Counted from the first letter of the stretch, positions 31,418 through 43,772 are shown. The stretch: 60,000 nucleotides of DNA from Membranipora membranacea (GCA_914767715.1 OU612073.1:10852001-10912000), one strand, 5' to 3'. Program-made: numbers and translations. Notes: generated by a model from the letters alone, not told the origin.

Positions 31418-32336
31418 TCAGTACGATTTGCGATAATCATTGTAAGATCCGCCAGAATTTCCATTTCCATTACCATTGTGCCCTCCACCAGTGTTTCCAT
31501 TGCCATTGCTGTTGCCATTATAAGCCCCGCCTCTCCTATTGTTGTTTGCTCCTCCCCCGTTAAAGTTCCCGTTAAAGTTCCCGTTATATCCGCCTCCTGT
31601 ATTTCTGTTGCCATTATTAGACCCCCTGTTGAAATTACCATTTACTCCGCCCCTGTTAAAGTCCCCGTTATTTTTTCCAGTATTGTACTGTCCATTTCGG
31701 CTGTTTAGTCTTTGACCTACAACACAACGTAATGACATCAATATAAAAAATAACAGGCAAAACTCAAAGAATATTTAACCATAGTAGGAACAGGCAAAAT
31801 CATTATATGAGGAGCCTAAGAACAATTAATATTTACAAATCTGTAAAGACAGTCTTGCTTGTTTCTGACCCTGGAATTTTAAAATTTTGTGAGCATTATA
31901 GTGTGAAATGCGGTAATGGACATTTTACAATCTCACATGACCTGAGCACAAACGCAAGCTCTACAAGTCATTCAGCTTTACGCAGTGATCACCGAGTAGG
32001 GCGTTAATGTATGTATATATGTAGGTATGATTAAGTTTTCAAGCAATGTTTTTATATACTTGAAAGCTTCTTCTACGCTACAAAATTGTCCAACCTAACT
32101 CCTAACTTGTAAAATTTATAGAACGTCATAATCAATTTACTCATGCCAGTGCTCAGGTTACAGGACCTAACAAGGTCAAGGCATCCTTTCATACAAGGAG
32201 TTCACAGTCTCTCCGTTTTGAAAGTGATCGGATTTGTAATAACACAAAAACGGTACCCACCTTGATGATCGTAGCGTTGTGCTGCCACACCAACAACAAT
32301 CACCGCAGCAATAGTGAGGATGTTCATCATCATCAT
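31418..32336 (-). CDS. NG-3b: secreted Asn/Gly-rich peptide
   Basis: The leader exon is 32336-32261 and the mature exon 31716-31418, with a 544-bp intron (donor CAAG|GTGGGT, acceptor TTGTAG|GTC). The product is 124 aa. It is the unit-2 paralogue of NG-3a. The leader has Asn for Tyr after the four Met residues. The mature part has an extra NGNF unit (12 bp in frame) and scattered replacements (for example GKNNGDF versus GNNNGNF), and it ends DYRKSY as in NG-3a. All indels relative to NG-3a within the exon preserve the frame. First exon and TATA box are at 33135-33242. Extracellular role inferred from the leader; biochemical function unknown. Confidence 0.85.
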
Positions 32337-32629
32337 TAACCTGCAGAGTGTAGAGTTAATCAGAATAGTTTACTTCCTTTTATTCTGGTAGTGTATACCA
32401 CAATATGATAACCTAATTGTTTTCTCCGTTGTTATACCTTAATTGCGACTTTCGCTAATGAAGCATTGTGGCAACTTTCATCCTTGTAAGAAGCATGTCT
32501 TGTATTGATTTTATATAAATAAAACTGTCATACAATGATATGTACCAACTTCTTTCACTAAGTGATTATTATAATGATTTATTTATTTAAAATTGTTTTC
32601 CTATTTGATTAAACTTGATTAAAATCCAA

Positions 32630-32847
32630 TGACTTGTCACAAATTACATCCCAAAGCATAGGCAGCGAAATTAGTTGCCATACTAGGGAGGCCGCAATAT
32701 CTTTGCCAGGTTGCTCTCGGTTTGCACACCTGAGGGCCAACCAAATCCCAGTAGTCTATGGACCACAGCGGGACTTCGGACCCAAAACCTTCAGCATTTG
32801 CGTGTTACAGATACGGCGCTCTAACCAGCTGACCCACTTCCTACTAC
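32630..32847 (-). mobile_element. tRNA-derived SINE, unit-2 paralogue
   Basis: This has the same structure and position relative to NG-3b as the element at 6776-6996. The A-box region reads GTGGGTCAGCTGGTTAGAGC (one change) and the B box is weakened to GGGTCCGAAGTCCC. Confidence 0.78.
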
Positions 32848-33134
32848 TTTGTTATTCAATCTAGAACCGCTTTATGCGGAAGTCAAACTTTTCTCATTAC
32901 ATCACAAAGAACGTCCCAGCTTTCATGTTTACTAGATTAATTACTTATGATTAATTCATTTTATTTTTATTAAATCAACTATGTCTACGAATTTTTTTCT
33001 CCGAATTTTGTTCTTTTTTGACTGCTAATGGAAAACAGTCTTCGAATTGTTGCGGCAGTCAATAAAATGTATTTATAAAAAAAAAACCAGTTGAATTACA
33101 TAAGCCAATGCCAACACACAAAAGGTCTACTTAC

Positions 33135-33242
33135 CTTTTTTAAAAGACAAGTTTGTCTGAGAAATATATTTCGCACCACACTAGGGAAGCCTTTGCCTTG
33201 CAATGAATGAATTTTAAACTTTATTGAGCTGTCATTTTATAG
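33135..33242 (-). promoter_or_regulatory. TATA box and non-coding first exon of NG-3b
   Basis: CTATAAAA at 33242-33235 (minus strand) and donor AAG|GTAAGT at 33135/33134 match the NG-3a module. Confidence 0.7.
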
Positions 33243-33299
33243 CACTACATGAGACGAGAGGAAGTTCACCATCCAATAAAGGATGTGTGTAAAACTTAC

Positions 33300-34077
33300 T
33301 ATAAGTAGATATTTATACCTATATATATATAAATGTTTATGGTATTAACCACATGTTCCGCCATCTCTTCCTCGACCAAGCAGGAACTGTTGGATATTTT
33401 CATCATGGTTACAAGGATGTGACACTCTAAGGCGATTATCAGCACACAGAGAACAGAGAAAACAATTTGACATCTATAAAACTATAATTAGTTATTTAAA
33501 TTGATTTATGTATATTTAAATGTTTACGGCATGAACAGCATATAAGTATCTCCGCGGAGACTGTTGGAGGCTTACATCATGGTTACATGGATTTGACACT
33601 CTGAAGTGATTATCAGCTCACAGAGAACAGAGAAAACAATTTGACATCATTAAAATACATTTATTATATGTGGAATCATTACCAAATCCACCCACATACA
33701 TACTAGGTGTGGGGGCATTGGTTATATATAAATTTTGTTTGAAGTCAGTATTCAGAAAACAGTTTGACATCATGAAGATATTTATGGACGCATTACAAAC
33801 CTTCCCACACACAAACAGGGCATTGAGGATATATATATTATGTAAAACTTTTATTGTCAGCAACAATTCATATGGCAGAATATTTTCAAAGTATGAGATA
33901 TAATATTTAAATTCTTTTTCCTTGTAGTGACTATTAAGCAACTTTGAATAGTCCCGTTGGAATAAGAATGATATTTAATAATTTTTTGCTTATTTTTATA
34001 CAATACTAGCTTTGTAAGAACTATTGAAAACACATTCTTTGTCCTCATATAAACTAAAGAAAAAAAAATAGAAGATT
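33300..34077. repeat. Diverged tandem repeats between the NG-3b promoter and oxidase C
   Basis: This is the paralogue of 7440-8229. TGACACTCT and CAGAGAACAGAGAAAACAAT motifs recur with about 173-bp spacing. The (TA)n run near 33318 differs in length from unit 1. No gene. Confidence 0.5.
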
Positions 34078-34225
34078 TAGGCTGGCCCTAAGGATAGTTG
34101 CAATAAGGGCCAGAGCATCATTTATTGAAAGTAAGCATCCTAGAGAGTGGAGCAGGCAGCTAGAAACAGGATAAGTAAGTAATAAGCCATTGGCAGTGAC
34201 ACTTCAACATTTGCCAACTAAAATT
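34078..34225 (-). repeat. Degraded U2-headed repeat relic at the oxidase C 3' end
   Basis: GGCTGGCCCTAAGG, GCATCCTAGAG, GCAGCTAGAAACAGG and GCCATTGGCAGTGACACTT match the U2-headed repeat body. It is the direct paralogue of 8230-8390. Confidence 0.55.
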
Positions 34226-34262
34226 ATCCTTTTCAAACTGTCAAAGTTTGAAAAATACATCA

Positions 34263-37200
34263 CTAACTTGACACTGGCCAAGGATTCTCCAAAGATAAAT
34301 CTCCCCTAACAGGGTTAAGACCAAAGTAATTAACCAATAGCCTCTCACTAGTTAGGAGGGAGCCTTCTGCAAAGCCCATGTAGAACATTGTACGTACAGA
34401 GGGCGGGAAGCAGTCACTGGCTATGTAAATATCAGCATCAGAGAAAGGTTTCAGAGACTCCCGATGTAGTTTATTGCCATTAGTTGCTGGCTTTGGAAAT
34501 TGACCGAACCCCTCTGATCCATCAACTCCCCAGTACTTTCGCACAACACAGACTGGTTGCTCCGGAGGTTTATCGCAACCTGTGAAGAAAAGTCATTTTC
34601 AAAGTTAAATTGTGCACGGTTGTAAAGCTGTGCAGAATCAGCCACTAACAGAACAGTGTATTCAAATCCGAATCCTCATTTACACATGGCAAATTGATAA
34701 GAGTGTAGAATATCAAGAAGATGGTTTTTTTGTTGCTTAGGCTCAGGTGAAGGTGTACAAGAAAACCCCCAAACTTCACTTCCCCTTCAAACTTGTCAAG
34801 AGCAGCCAAAGGTGGTCTTTCTTTGAGAGACGACTTTGAGATTGAACAGTAAAACGCCTAGCATGGAAATTATGAGTTCATAGCCTCGATACCCTCAATT
34901 TAAGTAGGCGATTGTGCAGGATTGTCTTTACAATTAAAATAGGAAGGCAACTCGCAAGATATGATTGTTATCATCGATAGTCAATGAAGGAGGGATTCAT
35001 ACACATACCTAGAACTTGGCAGAGTTGCTGCTGGATATGTTTCACCAACGTCTCACTTGGCACAAGATCTCTAGGAATTTGTTCTCCGATCTCATTTTTA
35101 AACCTTGAATGGTGTGGCCCATCTAGATCCTGAAACACATTGATATCTCGCTGAGTGTAGGTTGCCAAAATTGTTGCGTAGCCACCTGTCACAGCAGCAT
35201 TTCCAAAAGCTATGGTTTGATGTATGGGCATGTTGCTGATAATAGCTCCTTTGTAGAGTTCATATTCCTCCCACCAGGTGCTAGGATAAGTCATGAACAC
35301 TTTGACTGCAGGGAGAGGATTAGTTTGACTCATTAGGTTTTTCACAGCTCCTGTCTTGGTTTTGAGCTGATCATCTTGATTCTTTCCATTCCCTTGCTTG
35401 CACAAGCAAAGATGATTTTCTCACTCTTTAATGTCATGGGTTTTCCATTGTGATGAACAGTGACAACAAACTTTTTCTGGTCGAGTTCCTCAACAGATGT
35501 GACATCATGTTGGAGTTTGATATCAATATTCTGAAGCCTTTGATTATCGCAGAAGTCAGGGAGTCGAAACCACCAACTATGCTGTGCATAGAGCCAGGTT
35601 TGTAGAATTCTTTCATTACATCTTCAATCGCCAAGTAGCTTTTTAAGGGAGTCGAAACCACCAACTATGCTGTGCATAGAGCCAGGTTTGTAGAATTCTT
35701 TCATTACATCTTCAATCGCCAAGTACCTTTTTAAGGGAAACTCATCAAATGAACCTAAAAGTTCTCCCAATTTGATCAAGGCAGGGTTGTCTGAACGGTT
35801 TAGGTACTCCTTGTAGGTCAGGTCATTGGCTTTTTCCCCAGATTTTTTGATAATGGCATTGACAAAATTTCTGTCATCCGGAACATTTATATCATCCTCA
35901 TAGCTGTAAAGCAGCAATAAGAAACACAATGTTAAAATATTGCTTGCATTCAAGTCAGAGATATAGTTGTCAGCATAGAAATTCCTACATGATTTAAAAA
36001 CAGATAACTTTTCATTCCCAATAAAAATTAAAACAAATATCAAAAGAATCTAGCAGAGCCAAACAAATAATCAGGTATTTTAAATAATCAGGTATTTTAA
36101 TAGCCAATATTCATATGTCTTCTATAGATATAATTTATTTTATAACATGGTTATCGGTTTTAAGTCAAAAATAAATGCAATAGTTTTTGATCATTTTTTT
36201 ATAATGTATTTATAATTTATTTTGTTAAATTATTTTACATAATTAAATAATTAATAATTAAATTTATTAAATAATAAAACATTATTATTTATTATAATAT
36301 TCAAAGCATCCCTAATTGCCTGGTGCCAACTAACAAATTATTAAGGTCGTTACACCTTTTACCATTACCATTGCTCAACATTATATCTTACTAGCATAAC
36401 TGGACATCAATTGATGAATAAGACATGTCCACCACACTTTTGTTAGAATATTTTAATTTTTCGCGTAATTTCAATCTGAGGGACATGTTCAAGCTACACC
36501 AAACTTCAAATACTTTTTTAAAATAATATAATAGCATCTACTTTTAACAATATACCATTTAATTTACGTTCAATAATCAACTATAAATTGTTCAAACGTA
36601 ATTTTTCTGATTATCTTTTACGTCATATTGAATGAAATTTTTCTCTCCTTTTTCTACAATTTCTCTGTGGCTTATTTCGCTAAACATTCTCATCGAATGA
36701 ATATTATGCCAATAAGAAACAAAAACAAAACTTTTTTGCGACAAGTTGATTAATTCAAACAAGCGCATCGCTCTTTGATATTGTTTACATGCCAATGCTT
36801 GGCATCATTACCCACCTGCATGTGAGATCAAAGTGGCTTAGCAGATGCATGAGAGTCTCTTTGTCCTCACCAGTAATTCTCATCATATCGTAGAGCTCGC
36901 TTCCATGGGCCGCCCTTTTACCTCTCTAATATATCTCTGGCAGAGTGTTTGATGGCTCATTTCTAGCCATCATCTCTTTGGTTTCTACATTGAGTTCCTC
37001 CACAAGATAGCCTCAAATCTTGTGTATCTTGGGAGTCAATCTGAAATTATTCATTCTACAATAAATGATACTACAAAGATGAAAGAGAAAACTTGTTTTA
37101 TCGTCTTTTCATATAATAAGCAACAAAATCTAGAGATCAAAGCCATGTCAGCCCTCTACCAGAGTTGCCTCCCTTGTGTATTGTACCTTGATTATAAGTG

Positions 37201-37725
37201 TGACACTTCAGAACCAAATAAGGATGTCTGTTAGCTTGAGGAGGACACTATTATCATGAAAGAAACTAGATTATCTGTCATCATCTGTTAGTATATGGGG
37301 AGCAACTCCAATATTATAAGTTTGACCAAAGTCGATGTGGGCATGGGAAAAATACGATTGCTCTCATGGTAAAAAAGCAAATATCTGATTCCCATTATCA
37401 ATAGGATCAATATGAATATCCAAAAACCATACTCTGTTAAATCTAGAATATATCCGTATTGGGACCATGCTCTTAGCAACACCATACAGTGATAGCCTAG
37501 CCCTAGTCTCATATTGTTGTTTTAAACTTTACTGTTTTCTCACCTCAAGGCTCCTAAGTCAGCTCTGTAACCACCAGGCATGGTTATTGTATGAAATCTC
37601 CCTCCATATCTATCTGCAGATTCCAACAGAAGTATCTTCAGGTTTGTCTCTTTACCCAGTCTCCAGGCTGTGTATAATCCACTTATACCTCCTCCTATTA
37701 TCACTACATCATAGCTCCCCTCCAT
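34263..37725 (-). pseudogene. Oxidase C: broken L-amino-acid-oxidase-like flavoenzyme
   Basis: The four-exon order is preserved: exon 1 37725-37544, exon 2 about 37045-36825, exon 3 about 35907-35010, exon 4 about 34580-34263. Exon 1 has an intact GGGISG and RYGGR. Exon 2 carries two stops: TGA (37015-37013) and the TAG replacing Trp (36928-36926) that it shares with pseudogene A. Exon 3 has an 88-bp tandem duplication (35559-35734) and at least one 1-bp loss near 35347. Exon 4 is open, including the C-terminal IYIASD and GFAEGS segments. A and C descend from one already-broken gene, and C has lost less exon-3 sequence than A. Confidence 0.87.
35559..35734. repeat. 88-bp exact tandem duplication inside oxidase C exon 3
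   Basis: GGGAGTCGAAACCACCAACT occurs at 35559 and 35647. The two 88-bp units differ at one or two bases near the junction. 88 is not a multiple of three, so the reading frame breaks. Gene A has no duplication here. Confidence 0.9.
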
Positions 37726-38849
37726 TTGCTGGTGAAGTTTTCTAAATGACATTATTTAAAGCGACTTAGAAAGCAGATGAGACCTCTGGCTATCTCATTA
37801 TAGCCACAATCTCAGATGGAGCATATTCATTAATGAAACATAATCAAATAAATATTAGAGTAGTTTAGTAGTTAAGCTCCAAATTCATTAATGATAAGCT
37901 GTTAATTTTTTGCTCAATTACATGTACGCTTGTTGGTATGGATTTTATACTCAAATGTAGATCCCATAAAAACATTGGAAACAGCAAGACAATCTCTGGA
38001 GGCAGTGCATCTAGACTGTTTGGGGAGGGAGGGACTACTTTTAAAGACGGATTACAAATAACCATAATTAAAATCTTTTTATATGCCAGTGATATAAGAA
38101 TATGAGCAGCAGATCCTGACATTTGTGTCTGCTAACATCTGTTCATTTCAGAAAGAGAAGTCTGCGCATGTGCTAATAGGTTCCCTTCTAGATTTACCAC
38201 TGTAAACATTGCAATAGGTAGGTTGAAAGTACCATGGTCCTTATCTATTTGATTTATTGTTGCCTTGCCTGTATTGGTAAATAATTGCAATCTATATTAT
38301 AGATATTGGAATGACATTGGTAAATAATAGTTTCAATGTCAATTTTAGATAGAATTTTTCTTGATTGAATTCCCAAAATTAATAGACATAAATCCAAAAA
38401 AGAAACCTGCAAAACAGCACTAAAAAGTTTCATCTATTTGACCAGCTATCATCTGTAAATGTCTTATAATACTTGATCGCTTGAGATTGGAAATTATTTC
38501 TAAGCTTATTGCCTCTGCTGCAGACTAAGGGCCTATTGTTGTGGGACAATTTCGAAATCATAACTCAGTCTTTCAAAAGTTTTTTGAAAATTCAGAGAAT
38601 TTGTCAGCGTCTTGAGAACATACAATTTCTTATACCTTTTTCAGGTTTTTAATAAGAGATATGGTCACTCTGTACATGTCATTCTGCTTTAAACATTTGC
38701 ATTTGTCTTCAATAATCAAATTTTTAATTTTTAAAATTTATATGCCCAGATGATTGTTCTCCTGTATTTCAGAGATTGCCGATAGTGACTGCATTCTACA
38801 ATCAGATGTTGGGGACACCTAGCATCCCCCACCCTCCCCCTCCCCCGAG
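37726..38849. other. Upstream region of oxidase C and unit-2-specific spacer
   Basis: Positions 37726-38320 are paralogous to 11402-12045. Positions 38320-38849 have no counterpart in the window, and I see no gene or named repeat there. Confidence 0.4.
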
Positions 38850-39135
38850 GTTTCTGTCCACAATGCCTTGCCAGCAGAAGGCTATCTTGCCAGCATGAGG
38901 CTATCTTTCTAGATGTCAGTAAACTTCCTCGTCGCCAGTCAGATTTTTTCTAGTTTATAAGAAAAGAAACCAGTGGTGCACATTCCATTGAATGACAAAC
39001 AGGTCTTCAGCTCAAGATCATTAGTCAATTGCTGTTTCAGGCCTTCATTAGCAAAAAAAACATTAACGGTAAGCAGCTTGAAGCCACTCCTGCCCGTCGA
39101 CCAGCATCTCATTTCTACCCTTCTCGTCCTCAAAA
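38850..39135. repeat. Dispersed repeat shared with 23261-23560
   Basis: This is the collinear, diverged partner of the repeat near 23.3 kb. A CCCACCCTCCCCCTCCCCC run precedes it. Neither copy retains a common reading frame. Confidence 0.5.
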
Positions 39136-39249
39136 GTTCATTGAGCTAGGAGAGAGCTGTATAGTTTCATCACTGGGATGAGTTTTCCTTCACTCTATTC
39201 TATCTCTGTTTTAATTTGCTTTAATCAAACATTAAAATTGATTGGAATC

Positions 39250-40960
39250 CTATCAATGATTTATTGAATTAACAGGGCTTAGAGAGGAATTTTGTCAATC
39301 TGTCAAATGAAAAAAATATGTGTTCATTGACCAAAGGATAAGAAGACCAGCTGTTTGTACAGAAAAACTTAATAACGCACACATGATTGTTATACAGCTT
39401 GACTCTGGATATTAGCTTGATTGAATGACAAATTTTTGGCTTCAAAGTCAAACCATGGCCATGATTTTTCTCCACTCCAAATTTCAAACAAAAATAGATG
39501 AGTTGGCAGATTGTTTGAATAATTAGAAGTATTTTTTTGTCGGATCTTAATTTGTGACCGGCAATTATGGCGTTTGATGATTTATCATTGTCATAAAGAT
39601 TTGATTTGAGTTGAGCTAGGCATTCTTGCAAATGATGCAAAATATGTCCTCAACTCTGAAAATTTGATCAACTCTACTAAGATGTTTTTGTATAGATACA
39701 AAACAAGGCATATATTGAAAGTATTTAACATCAGTCTTGAGAAATAAACTTATCACAATTAGGAACTCTGTCCATGACAATGGCTCTGTTGTGGCCTACC
39801 GAAAAAGGGGATTTTACTCAGTGAAACCTGTATATTTACCATTAACCCAGATTTCCCCACCTCCTTTATATATTACAACAAAACTTTCATTAGCAGATCT
39901 GACTTATTAGCATGATAAACAAACAATAATGCAATTGAAATAGACTAAGAAGCTTTGACCATTTCAAGCGCTTTTAGGCAAAAAGGTATTACAGTTTTGG
40001 AAAAATGCTGACCACAGGCCATCTGTAGTTGGTGCAAGTCCAGTGGTCGAGTGCTCCAGTGGTCAAAGCCTTTAACCACTGAGCACTGGATCACTCGACC
40101 ACTGAACTTGCACCAATTACAGAAGCCCTGTGATGCTGACCGATGTTTGGTTCATGGTACTGACCCTTCTGAGCTTTTACATTTTATTACATACTTCTGA
40201 TTGCAACGATCTAACTTATTTGAACGTTGTCAAAGCAGAACCATCGGGATAATACTTGCTACCAACTCATTCTTTGCCATCTCAATGGGTCGTGAGATTT
40301 TGAATATTTCCACTCTGGGTGTTGGAAGGTGGTCAACAGTGCCACTCTAGCCAAGAACACCTCATTTTACATCCTTAATATAATTAATTCCTGTAAAATG
40401 CTCAATAGAACCTTGTGGCCAGGACGTAAAATAACAAAACTAAAATATAGGACCAACTACAGCAAATCGAGATTTTTAAACAAATTCAATTCATTTAGTA
40501 AAGTTTAATATCTATCAATCAATCACATACAATAAAACTTATTCTCTCTACTAAATATTTTTTTTTATTTTTTTTTCCGAGGTCAAAAAGTTGTTATTTT
40601 AATTTGTTTATAATATACTTTATATCTATAAAACCCTCAATAAAATGCATAATAAAAATTGAATAATAACGTTAGAGATACTCGACAATTATGGTTAGGA
40701 ATTATCTGATAATGCACAGAGAGGGCATAACTATTCTAAGATAGAATTTATCAAGCCTCGAGATACTCACTTCCCTGCTTGAACTGCTAACTTATGACTA
40801 ACAACACCACAATAGAGCGGTGATACGGAGATAAAACCGGACAAAGTTTTGAATGCATCATAATGTTATTCAGGATAATAGAATTGTACAGTAAATAGGG
40901 AAACAAGATAGCCCAAGTAACAAACCACACAGCGGTCAAAGACTTAGTAACCAGTGTGAG
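39250..40960. repeat. Shared 3'-flank block, copy 3 (downstream of oxidase D)
   Basis: Landmarks are GGGCTTAGAGAGGAA (39275), GGCCTACCGAAAAAGG and AAGCCTCGAGATACTCACTT (near 40755). Its end near 40930 again contains AAAGACTTAGTAACCAGTGT, the remnant of the NG-T 3' coding end. It hosts the palindromic MITE at 40013-40132 and a unit-specific AT-rich insertion near 40200-40680. Confidence 0.6.
40013..40132. mobile_element. Palindromic 120-bp MITE with perfect 8-bp target duplication
   Basis: CACAGGCCATCTGTAGTTGG at the left pairs with the reverse complement CACAGGGCTTCTGTAATTGG at the right. Pairing continues through CAGTGGTCGAGTG to give a near-complete hairpin. ATGCTGAC flanks both sides (40005-40012 and 40133-40140). 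The related block at 13098 has one ATGCTGAC and no insert. Confidence 0.82.
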
Positions 40961-41044
40961 ATTTTGAATAATCTTATGGGAATAGGGGTGCGATTTAATT
41001 TTATGTTTTTACTATACAATACTAGCTTTAAAAAAATTAAAAAA

Positions 41045-41110
41045 AGTAGAAGATTAGGTAACTAATAAGCGTTGGTAGTTACACTTCCATCTTTGTCATC
41101 TAAAATTATC
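41045..41110 (-). repeat. Short U2-headed repeat relic at the oxidase D 3' end
   Basis: Only GAAGATTAGG..AACTAATAAGC and GTTACACTTCCATCTTTGTC survive, in the same order and position as the longer relic beside oxidase B. The middle part is deleted. Confidence 0.4.
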
Positions 41111-41128
41111 CCTTTCATCAATACATAT

Positions 41129-43730
41129 CTAACTTGACACCGGCCAAGGATTCTCCAAGCATAAATCTCCCCTAACAGGATTCAGACCAAAATGATTGAC
41201 TAAGATCCTCTCACTAGTCAGGAGGGAGCCTTCTGCAAAGCCCGTGTAGAACATTGTACGATCAGATGGCGGGAAGCAGTCGCTGGCTATATAAATCTCT
41301 GCATCAGAGAACGGCTTCAGAGACTCCCAATTTAGTCGGTTGCTGTCGATGCCAGGTTTTGGAAATTGACCGAAACCCTGTGATCCGTCTACTCCCCAGT
41401 ACTTGCGCACAACACAAACTGGTGGGTCATGAGGTTTATCGCAGCCTGTGATTAAAAAACAAAACAAAATAGAAATAACAGCAGAACAGAATTTTAAAGA
41501 GAGATCTCGACAACTAGTGTTGACATACCACAGTAATAACTATAGTTAAGAAGATATATACAATAAAGCCTATAAATGAAAGTTATTATGGCATTCTTAT
41601 CATCGGTGACTGAGTGAAATTGGCTCGGGTTGTCTTCACATCAACAATGAGGGGGTAATTCGCTTAGCAATATGAGTTTATATTTAAACTAGCCAATAAG
41701 TGAAGGTTTAATAGCAGGTACTGATAGACATACCTAGAACTTCACAGAGCTGACGCTCCACATGTTCCACTAATGCTTCGCTTGGTACCAGGTGTTCCGG
41801 AATGTTCTCTCCAACTTCATTCGTATATCTAGCGTGATGTGTTCCATCTAGGTCCTGAAACACGTCTATATCTCTGAGAGCGTAGGCAGCCAAAATTGTT
41901 GCGTAGCCACCAGTAATAGCAGCATTTCCAAAAGCTACTGTTTGGTGTATGAGCATGTTAGTGTGAATTGCTCCATTGTGAAGTCCATATTCCTCCCACC
42001 AAGCGCTAGGATATGTCATGAAAACCTTAACTGCTGACATATGGTAAGTTTGGCTCCTAAGATCCTGAAATACTTCTTGTCTTGGTTTTGCACTGACCAG
42101 GTTGATTTTCTTCATTCCATTGCTCGCACAAGCAAAAACGGTTTTCGCACAATTGAATGTCACAAGCTCATTATTGTGCCAAGCAGAGACAATAAACTGT
42201 TGCTGACCCTGTTCCTGCTCCTGCTCCTCAAACGAAGTAACATCATGTTGGAGTTTCATATCAACATTTTGTAGCCCCTTGATAGCATCAACGATTGCAG
42301 AAGTGAGGGAGTCAAAGCCACCCACTATATTGTGCATTGCTCCTGGCTTGTAGAATTCTTTGAAGACGGCTTCGGCTGCCAAGTAGGTTGTTAACGGATA
42401 TTCATCATTTAAACTTAAAAGCTCTCCTAATTTGGCCACGACAGGGTTTCCTGTAAGCTGAAGATACTCCTTGACAGTGAGTTCATTTGCCTTCTGACCA
42501 GTTTTCTTGATTATGGCTTCATCAAAATTTCCATTCTCTGGTATATGTATATCATCTTCACAGCTGTGTGGGATAATAAAGACATTCCTAAGTAGCTACA
42601 GTGCAGTTCACTTGATTCAAACCTCTGGGGTCCACACAAAATTATTCTAATTAAGCAGAGCCTGAATTACGTGACAGTAGAATGCATTGCGATCTGGCTG
42701 AAGGGACCAATTTTCTTTGACTGAATTAACAGGAGTTCTGAATTATAAAGTTTGAATTAACCAGCATACACTGTATGTATTTGCAAAGGTACATTATTAT
42801 GATGATTGTGTAGCAAGTGTGGCATGAAACCTTTTTAAAGATACTTGAATGAATATTGTTTGGGTTGTATGGTGAAAAAATCATTCGAAACCTAAAACCG
42901 ACTAATCCCCAAATGGTGATTCATAAAAAAAAATTTAAGGATTAGTTCAGATCAAGTTCCTCACTATGGTAATTAATTAATTGATAAAAACAGGTACATG
43001 AATTTACAGGTTACCTACCTTGGATCTATTTAGCAAAAAAGAAAGAGTTTTATTTCTGCATTAAAAACTGTTGAAAATTATTGCTGAGCAAAGTTTCTGC
43101 TGCAATAGGTCATAGCATGACAGATAACCTACCTGTATGTGGGATCAAAGTTTGTGAAAAGATGCATGAGAGTGTCTTTGTCTTCACCAGAAATTCCAAT
43201 CATATTGTAAAGGTCGCTGCCATGAGCCGCCCTTTGACCTCCCCAATATATCTCTGGCAGCGTGTTTGATGGCTCATTTCTAGCGACCATCTCTTTTGTT
43301 TTAACATCGAGCTCCTCTACAAGATAACTCTCTATCTTGTGTATCTTGGGGGTCAATCTGAAATTATTCAATATACAATATATATATATATATATATATC
43401 TGTTAGGTTGAGTAGGACACTTTTATCAAGGAAGCAACCACATTATGTGTCATCAATCAGTATATGGGGGAACAACTCCAATATTGTCAAATTTGACCAA
43501 AAACGATGTGGGCATTGGAAAAATAAGATTGCTCTCCAAGTTTCTTACCGCATGGCTCCTAAATCAGCTCTGTAACCACCAGGCATAGTTACTGTATGAA
43601 ATCTCCCTCCATATCTATCTGAAGACTCCAGCAGAAGTATCTTCAGGTTCGTCTCTTTACCCAGTCTCCAGGCTGTGTATAATCCACTTATACCTCCTCC
43701 TATTATCACCACATCATAACTACCCTCCAT
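41129..43730 (-). CDS. Oxidase D: intact L-amino-acid-oxidase-like flavoenzyme, 517 aa
   Basis: Exons 43730-43549, 43357-43133, 42563-41734 and 41445-41129 join in frame with the same intron phases as gene B and give 517 aa. Exon 1 has GGGISG (11-16), E35 and RYGGR (39-43). Exon 3 is 12 bp longer than in B, from a Glu/Gln-rich insertion (EQEQEQGQQQ). Exon 4 has the C-terminal IYIASD and GFAEGS FAD-contact segments. No signal peptide is visible, and the TATA box is 62 bp before the start. Exon 1, intron 1 and promoter are almost identical to B, while exons 2-4 have many replacements, which points to gene conversion. Predicted reaction: oxidative deamination of amino acids with H2O2 release (family knowledge). 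Substrate not deducible. Confidence 0.88.
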
Positions 43731-43772
43731 TCTCTGAGATAATGAGAAACAGCTAACAAAGTGAATGTCTTT

